Source: Rhodococcus sp. IITR03
Lineage (GTDB): Bacteria; Actinomycetota; Actinomycetes; Mycobacteriales; Mycobacteriaceae
Length of the DNA: 8,749 bases
Assembly (NCBI GenBank): GCA_001017865.1
Contig: LATQ01000270.1
Location: 1 to 8,749, forward strand
Direction of reading: 5' to 3'
The notes under the pieces were generated by a model. It did no database searches, was not told the origin of the DNA, and saw only the letters and a list, made by a program, of their open reading frames with translations. A program made the translations under genes and the position numbers. This document shows, in pieces, positions 5,936 through 8,749 of the stretch. How positions within the stretch are numbered: position 1 is the first letter of the stretch; each line of letters starts with the position of its first letter.

Positions 5936-5944
5936 GATTTCTAG
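5936..5944. promoter_or_regulatory. Operator candidate, copy 2 of GATTTCTAG
   Basis: This copy lies between the -35 box of the leftward promoter and the GTG of the repressor, seven bases from that codon. With the copy at 5881-5889, 55 bases away, it brackets the promoter. If the repressor mRNA starts near its GTG, this site would overlap the repressor's own -10 region and allow autoregulation. Confidence 0.5.
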
Positions 5945-5950
5945 TACCGT

Positions 5951-6493
5951 GTGACCGTGACTGAAACGAAGCCATTAGCCGAGGTCGTCGGCCAGAACGC
6001 CCGAGCTCACCGCATACGCCACGATGTGAAACTCGATGACGTAGCGCGTGTTGCTCGGAACTACGGCTTGAAATGGAGCACGGGGCGTGTCGGAGATCTT
6101 GAGGGTGGAAGAATGCCCGCAACTCTGCCCACGCTGTTCGCGGTCGCATTAACGCTCGGCGATGTGACCGGAGAGCCCGTGTCGATCGCGGATCTGACAT
6201 GGTTCGACGGTTGGGTCGAGGTGAATCCCAACTTGAAGGTTCGCGGCGATGCAATTGCTCGAGCATTGCGTGGCGAACCTATGAGGCTCCGGGCCGGCGA
6301 CATGATGGAAGCGGACGAGATTCGCAATGTCATAGCCCGCGCATCCGACCAGTTCAAAGCGGACAACGAACTACTCGGGTCGGTTGCTGAGGATCTGGCC
6401 CTCACCGAACTAGAGCGGGCGATGAATGAGGGAGGCGTTACCGAGCATCGCCTATCGAAAGAGTTCGAGATCAGCCGTATGTCCTCGCGGTGA
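5951..6493 (+). CDS. XRE-family phage-type repressor, 180 aa
   Basis: It probably keeps the element silent by binding the divergent control region. Residues about 8-80 form an XRE-type HTH domain. KPLAEVVGQNARAHRIRHDV and KLDDVARVARNYGL are the early helices, STGRVGDLEGGRMPATLPTL is the recognition region, and LFAVALTLGDV closes the fold. The C-terminal half (ALRGEPMRLRAGDMMEADE and onward) is helical and ends KEFEISRMSSR. It has no peptidase or metal motif, so induction by RecA-type cleavage is not suggested. GTG at 5951 or 5957 may start it. There is no ribosome site before either, which fits leaderless translation, common in actinobacteria. Its TGA overlaps the ATG of the 51-aa gene, which in turn overlaps int, so repressor and integrase probably share a transcript. 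Confidence 0.8.
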   Translation: MTVTETKPLAEVVGQNARAHRIRHDVKLDDVARVARNYGLKWSTGRVGDLEGGRMPATLPTLFAVALTLGDVTGEPVSIADLTWFDGWVEVNPNLKVRGDAIARALRGEPMRLRAGDMMEADEIRNVIARASDQFKADNELLGSVAEDLALTELERAMNEGGVTEHRLSKEFEISRMSSR

Positions 6494-6648
6494 TGTCCCT
6501 GCATCTGTGGGGTTCCACCTTCTCGAGCGAACGGGATCGGCGGGCCGGTGAAGAGGCGAACGCACAGCGACGGGGGCAAGTCACGCGGCAGATGAAGCAG
6601 GAACTTCGCGAAGCGCTTGGAAGGCTTCCAGGTGGCGACGGTCAGTAG
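6493..6648 (+). CDS. Small basic helical protein between repressor and integrase, 51 aa
   Basis: The ATG at 6493 shares its A with the repressor TGA (TGATG), and the TAG at 6646-6648 lies 17 bases inside the integrase gene. The protein starts MSLHLWGSTFSSERDRRAGE, then continues EANAQRRGQVTRQMKQELRE and ends PGGDGQ. It is charged, rich in Arg/Gln/Glu and probably one long helix. No family is recognised. The double overlap argues for translational coupling from repressor to integrase, with the ORF serving at least as the coupling reading frame. It may also be a true small regulator, such as an Int or repressor modulator. It encodes the integrase ribosome site (GGAAGG) in its own codons. Confidence 0.5.
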   Translation: MSLHLWGSTFSSERDRRAGEEANAQRRGQVTRQMKQELREALGRLPGGDGQ

Positions 6649-7711
6649 CTACGACACCGCCAGCGGGAAACGCTGGGAGGTCCGATACCGCACCCCCGAA
6701 CGACGCACCACCCGCAAACGCGGATTCACCTCGAAACGGCAGGCACAGGACTTCGCCGCCACGGTTGAGGTCGAGAAGATGACGGGTAGCTATGTCGCAC
6801 CATCGGCCGGGCGAGTCCTTTTTGGTGACGTCGCCGAAAAGTGGATGGCGAGCAAGGTCAACCTGTCAGCCTCGACCGCCTCGAGGTACAGGTCGGCGCT
6901 CGATGTGCACATCCTCCCCGCGTTCAAGATCACTCCCCTCGCTGACATCACCCGGGAGCGGTTGCGGCGATGGGTGGCGAGCATGGCAGAGACCAGCTCG
7001 GCGGCGACCGTGCAGAAGAACGTCGGTGTGCTTTCCCAGATCCTCGATCAGGCAGTCGAGGACTCGAGGATCGTGTCGAACCCGGCGGCCGGCCTCGACC
7101 TGCCACGCATCCAACACGAGGAACGCCGGTACCTGACACCGCATCAGGTCGACATGCTGGCAAAGGCGGCAGAAGGCCACGCCGTGCTGGTCTACACGCT
7201 CGCGTACTGCGGCCTGCGGTTCGGTGAAGCCGCGGCACTGACCGTCTCCGATGTGAACCTCGACCGGGCACGGTTACGTATCCACCGATCCGCGACTGTC
7301 GTCGATGGCAAGGTCGTCGTGTCGAGCACCAAGTCGAACAAGGGCCGTGACGTGCCGCTCCCCCAGTTCCTCGCGGACATGCTCGGAGAGCGCATCAAAG
7401 GCCGACCTTCCGGGGATCTTGTTTTCCCGGACAGTCGGGGCGGATACCTTCGAGCGAACAACGTTCGGCGCCGGTGGTGGGACCGTGCCGTCAAGGCGTC
7501 CGGTGTCCCGGAGGGTCTGACACCGCACGAGCTGCGGCACACCGCGGCGTCGCTGGCGATCAGTGCCGGGGCGAGCATCAAAGCGGTACAGCGGATGCTC
7601 GGGCACAGCAGCGCGGCCCTCACCCTCGACCGTTACGGGCACCTGTTCGACGATGACCTCGGAATGGTCGCTCAGCGGCTCCACAATCTCGCTCGACCAC
7701 ACTTCACGTGA
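6632..7711 (+). CDS. int: Tyrosine site-specific integrase, 359 aa
   Basis: It integrates and excises the element by strand exchange at the att site. GTG at 6632 is preferred over TTG at 6617 because GGAAGG lies seven bases upstream of it. Residues 1-50 (MATVSSYDTASGKRWEVRYR..) match the AP2-like arm-binding domain of actinobacterial integrases. About 60-145 is the SAM-like core-binding domain. From about 165 is the catalytic domain, with Arg196 (YCGLRFGEA), a Lys near 234, His299-x2-Arg302 (PHELRHT), His325 (LGHSS) and nucleophile Tyr335 (DRYGHLF). All key residues are present and length is normal, so it should be active. It reads toward tRNA-Ala, whose 3' end starts 98 bases past the stop, the usual arrangement for a tRNA-targeting integrase. 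It is the least ambiguous gene of the element. Confidence 0.95.
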   Translation: MATVSSYDTASGKRWEVRYRTPERRTTRKRGFTSKRQAQDFAATVEVEKMTGSYVAPSAGRVLFGDVAEKWMASKVNLSASTASRYRSALDVHILPAFKITPLADITRERLRRWVASMAETSSAATVQKNVGVLSQILDQAVEDSRIVSNPAAGLDLPRIQHEERRYLTPHQVDMLAKAAEGHAVLVYTLAYCGLRFGEAAALTVSDVNLDRARLRIHRSATVVDGKVVVSSTKSNKGRDVPLPQFLADMLGERIKGRPSGDLVFPDSRGGYLRANNVRRRWWDRAVKASGVPEGLTPHELRHTAASLAISAGASIKAVQRMLGHSSAALTLDRYGHLFDDDLGMVAQRLHNLARPHFT

Positions 7712-7730
7712 CACCACTCAAGGCGCGAGT

Positions 7731-7748
7731 GTGTCCAAACTGTGTCCA
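7731..7748. repeat. Paired GTGTCCA repeats, candidate integrase arm sites
   Basis: GTGTCCA occurs at 7731-7737 and 7742-7748, with starts 11 bases apart, one helical turn. They sit between the int stop and the tRNA gene, where arm-type sites of tyrosine integrases usually lie. Two sites on one face of the helix would suit cooperative binding by the N-terminal domain. The assignment is by position and spacing only. Confidence 0.45.
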
Positions 7749-7749
7749 G

Positions 7750-7768
7750 AAATGCAGAGAGGCATTTT
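7750..7768 (+). terminator. Weak intrinsic terminator after int
   Basis: AAATGC (7750-7755) and GCATTT (7762-7767) pair around AGAGAG, and the T run of the right arm continues one base to 7768. It lies 38 bases after the integrase stop. The stem is short and A/T-rich. Part of the same sequence also pairs imperfectly with 7783-7804, so it may instead be part of the att site structure. Confidence 0.35.
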
Positions 7769-7809
7769 CCCCGATTGGAGAAAGTGCCCTCTACCTGCAT
7801 ATTTTCTTG

Positions 7810-7850
7810 TGGAGCCTAGGAGATTCGAACTCCTGACATCTGCCTTGCAA
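7810..7850. other. Probable attL core in the 3' half of tRNA-Ala
   Basis: Integrase with its 3' end toward the 3' end of a tRNA gene, and an element gene set starting directly beyond, point to integration in this tRNA. The tRNA is complete, so the element presumably carried in a matching 3' part. The second copy that would mark attR is not in the window, so the core limits given here are an estimate covering the acceptor, T and anticodon region. Confidence 0.5.
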
Positions 7851-7882
7851 AGGCAGCGCTCTACCAACTGAGCTAAGGCCCC
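7810..7882 (-). tRNA. tRNA-Ala, anticodon UGC
   Basis: The minus strand gives a complete 73-base cloverleaf. The acceptor arms GGGGCCT and AGGCTCC pair with the G3-U70 wobble that identifies alanine. The D arm contains AGCTCAGTTGGTAGAGC. The anticodon stem CTGCC/GGCAG encloses loop TTTGCAA with anticodon TGC. The T loop is TTCGAAT, and the discriminator is A73. No CCA is encoded. It is the normal partner of tRNA-Ile beside gyrA in Mycobacteriales and here also serves as the insertion target. Confidence 0.97.
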
Positions 7883-7892
7883 GTCCGCCGCG

Positions 7893-7976
7893 TCAGCGAC
7901 TGGGAACCGCGTGCCATTCGTCTTCGCTCCGAAGCATGCGAGCGATTCCGAGAACGATCAGAATCCCGGTTCCCAC
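7893..7976 (-). CDS. Possible 27-aa hydrophobic ORF between the two tRNA genes
   Basis: From GTG at 7976 the frame reads VGTGILIVLGIARMLRSEDE and ends WHAVPSR before TGA at 7893, giving one hydrophobic helix followed by a charged tail. The same frame is open and protein-like further upstream (RNEVLAL). A single added base near 8000 would connect it to an ATG at about 8001 giving an N-terminus MIGNEVLAL. The ribosome site for the GTG is poor. Placement between two tRNA genes makes a coding role doubtful; it is listed because the composition looks like a membrane peptide. Confidence 0.25.
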   Translation of the reverse strand: MGTGILIVLGIARMLRSEDEWHAVPSR

Positions 7977-8018
7977 GAGCGCGAGAACCTCATTCCGATC
8001 ATCCTTCCGGCACGGGAG

Positions 8019-8092
8019 TGGGCCTAGGAGGACTTGAACCTCCGACCTCTTCGTTATCAGCGAAGCGCTCTAACCGCCTGAGCTATAGGCCC
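8019..8092 (-). tRNA. tRNA-Ile, anticodon GAU
   Basis: The minus strand gives a 74-base cloverleaf. The acceptor arms are GGGCCTA and TAGGCCC, and the D arm contains AGCTCAGGCGGTTAGAGC. The anticodon stem CTTCG/CGAAG encloses CTGATAA with anticodon GAT. The T loop is TTCAAGT, and the discriminator is A73. No CCA is encoded. With tRNA-Ala 136 bases downstream it forms the pair usually found after gyrA and the DUF3566 gene. The 75 bases from here to the DUF3566 stop show nothing further. Confidence 0.97.
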
Positions 8093-8167
8093 TCGAACCG
8101 AGATGGAACACTACCCCACCGGGGCCGCCGGAAACAAATCGCCTCGGCGGGGCAGCGTTCCTGCAGG

Positions 8168-8749
8168 TCAATCCGGGTCTGCGAGGGTGGCCTGGACGCC
8201 GCCCACGAGATCGGTGCAGAGGTTGTAGATGAACGCACCGAGGGTCGCGAGAGCCGTCAGCAGCACCGTGTTGGCGATGCGATAATCGTCGCGTAGCCGA
8301 ACACCTGGCCGGCCGAGACGAGCGCACCGCTACCGGCGTCGGAGACGATGTCGGTGAATGCACTGTTGAGGCGTTCCCACACCCCCATGCCGGCCAGCAC
8401 GCCGTAGAGCAGGCCGACCGCGATCATCCACACGAAGAACAACGACACCGAGATCACCGACGAGATCTTCAGCATCGACCAGGGATCGATACGGCGGATC
8501 TGCACGGTGGCCCGCAGCGGTCCGGCGGCGGGGATCGCCGTGGGAACCGCGGTGGTGGTGGGAGCGTTCACCTGCGGGGTCTCCCCCGTGCTCGGCGAAC
8601 CGGTCGACGGATGCTTCACCGCGGACAGATCCGGCAGGTCCTTGGCGAGATCCTTGCGTTCGATGTGCCGCGTCGGGCCGTCGATGACCGCGGACTTCGC
8701 CTTCGCCGCAGCAGCCCGGTCGCCGCCCGCGCGCGGCGTCTCCGCTACC
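8168..8749 (-). pseudogene. DUF3566 membrane protein, cut by the window edge and by a frameshift
   Basis: DUF3566 proteins are small membrane proteins encoded directly after gyrA in Mycobacteriales (M. tuberculosis Rv0007 is one); their role is unsettled. The gene is open to base 8749, so its start is outside. A Pro/Thr/Ala-rich cytoplasmic segment ([14 protein letters not shown] and following) leads to the domain: [20 protein letters not shown] is the start of helix one, and [20 protein letters not shown] is the linker. Frame one then ends early at 8257 in SPTRCC. One extra base at about 8280 restores [20 protein letters not shown], then [20 protein letters not shown], and a stop at 8168-8170, the normal second helix and tail. 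Since the gene is a conserved chromosomal one, the deletion is more likely a sequence error than true loss. Confidence 0.85.

Noticed and set aside
7563..7871. Plus-strand ORF ending VEPRRFELLTSALQ-like next to int
   Set aside because: It runs through the antisense of tRNA-Ala. This is a known false translation of tRNA genes, and int uses another frame here.
8018..8296. Plus-strand ORF starting MGLGGLEPPTSSLSAK
   Set aside because: It is the antisense translation of tRNA-Ile running into the antisense of DUF3566, a common annotation artefact.
1..8749. CRISPR array, rRNA, transposase or IS ends
   Set aside because: No regularly spaced repeats, rRNA sequence or transposase motif was seen on either strand.

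Overview
The window reads as high-GC actinobacterial DNA of the Mycobacteriales type (Rhodococcus, Gordonia or Nocardia-like; genus is inference). The right end is ordinary chromosome near the replication origin. On the minus strand it holds a DUF3566 membrane-protein gene (the usual neighbour of gyrA; gyrA itself is outside the window), then tRNA-Ile(GAU), then tRNA-Ala(UGC). Everything left of the tRNA-Ala 3' end looks like an integrated mobile element. Its int side is complete here and its far end lies beyond base 1.

Element layout from right to left: a possible attL junction in the 3' half of tRNA-Ala with paired 7-bp repeats; then, on the plus strand, a phage-type repressor (5951-6493), a 51-codon gene overlapping it (6493-6648) and a tyrosine integrase (6632-7711). 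A 72-bp regulatory gap follows (about 5879-5950), with a clear TTGACA-N17-TCTAAT promoter flanked by two copies of a 9-bp repeat. The promoter fires leftward into a tightly packed minus-strand operon of about 5.8 kb. In order this encodes an AlpA/excisionase-like protein, a small Cys/His protein, a 163-aa unknown, a four-Cys zinc-ribbon protein, an 82-aa HTH-like protein, a 48-aa single-span membrane protein, a 105-aa winged-helix-like protein, a TOPRIM primase/RecA-like helicase, a 37-aa Cys/His ORF, a WhiB-like iron-sulfur regulator, a 57-aa protein, a 117-aa HTH protein, a 48-aa protein and a 266-aa helical protein. It ends at strong hairpins near bases 28-99. Most junctions are 1-4-base stop/start overlaps.

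Repressor plus int on one strand, facing an AlpA-like gene and a primase operon on the other, is the early-module layout of phage-inducible islands, and it also resembles actinobacterial integrative elements. No capsid, portal, terminase or conjugation gene is visible, so satellite, prophage remnant and integrative plasmid all remain possible.

The most important technical observation is that six genes have broken reading frames, at seven places. Six of the breaks are repaired by adding one base, usually a G or C beside a short G/C run. One lies in the conserved chromosomal DUF3566 gene. Restored lengths are exact multiples of three and bring conserved motifs together. This pattern looks more like systematic deletion error in the assembly than biological decay, so these genes are labelled pseudogene only in the technical sense.
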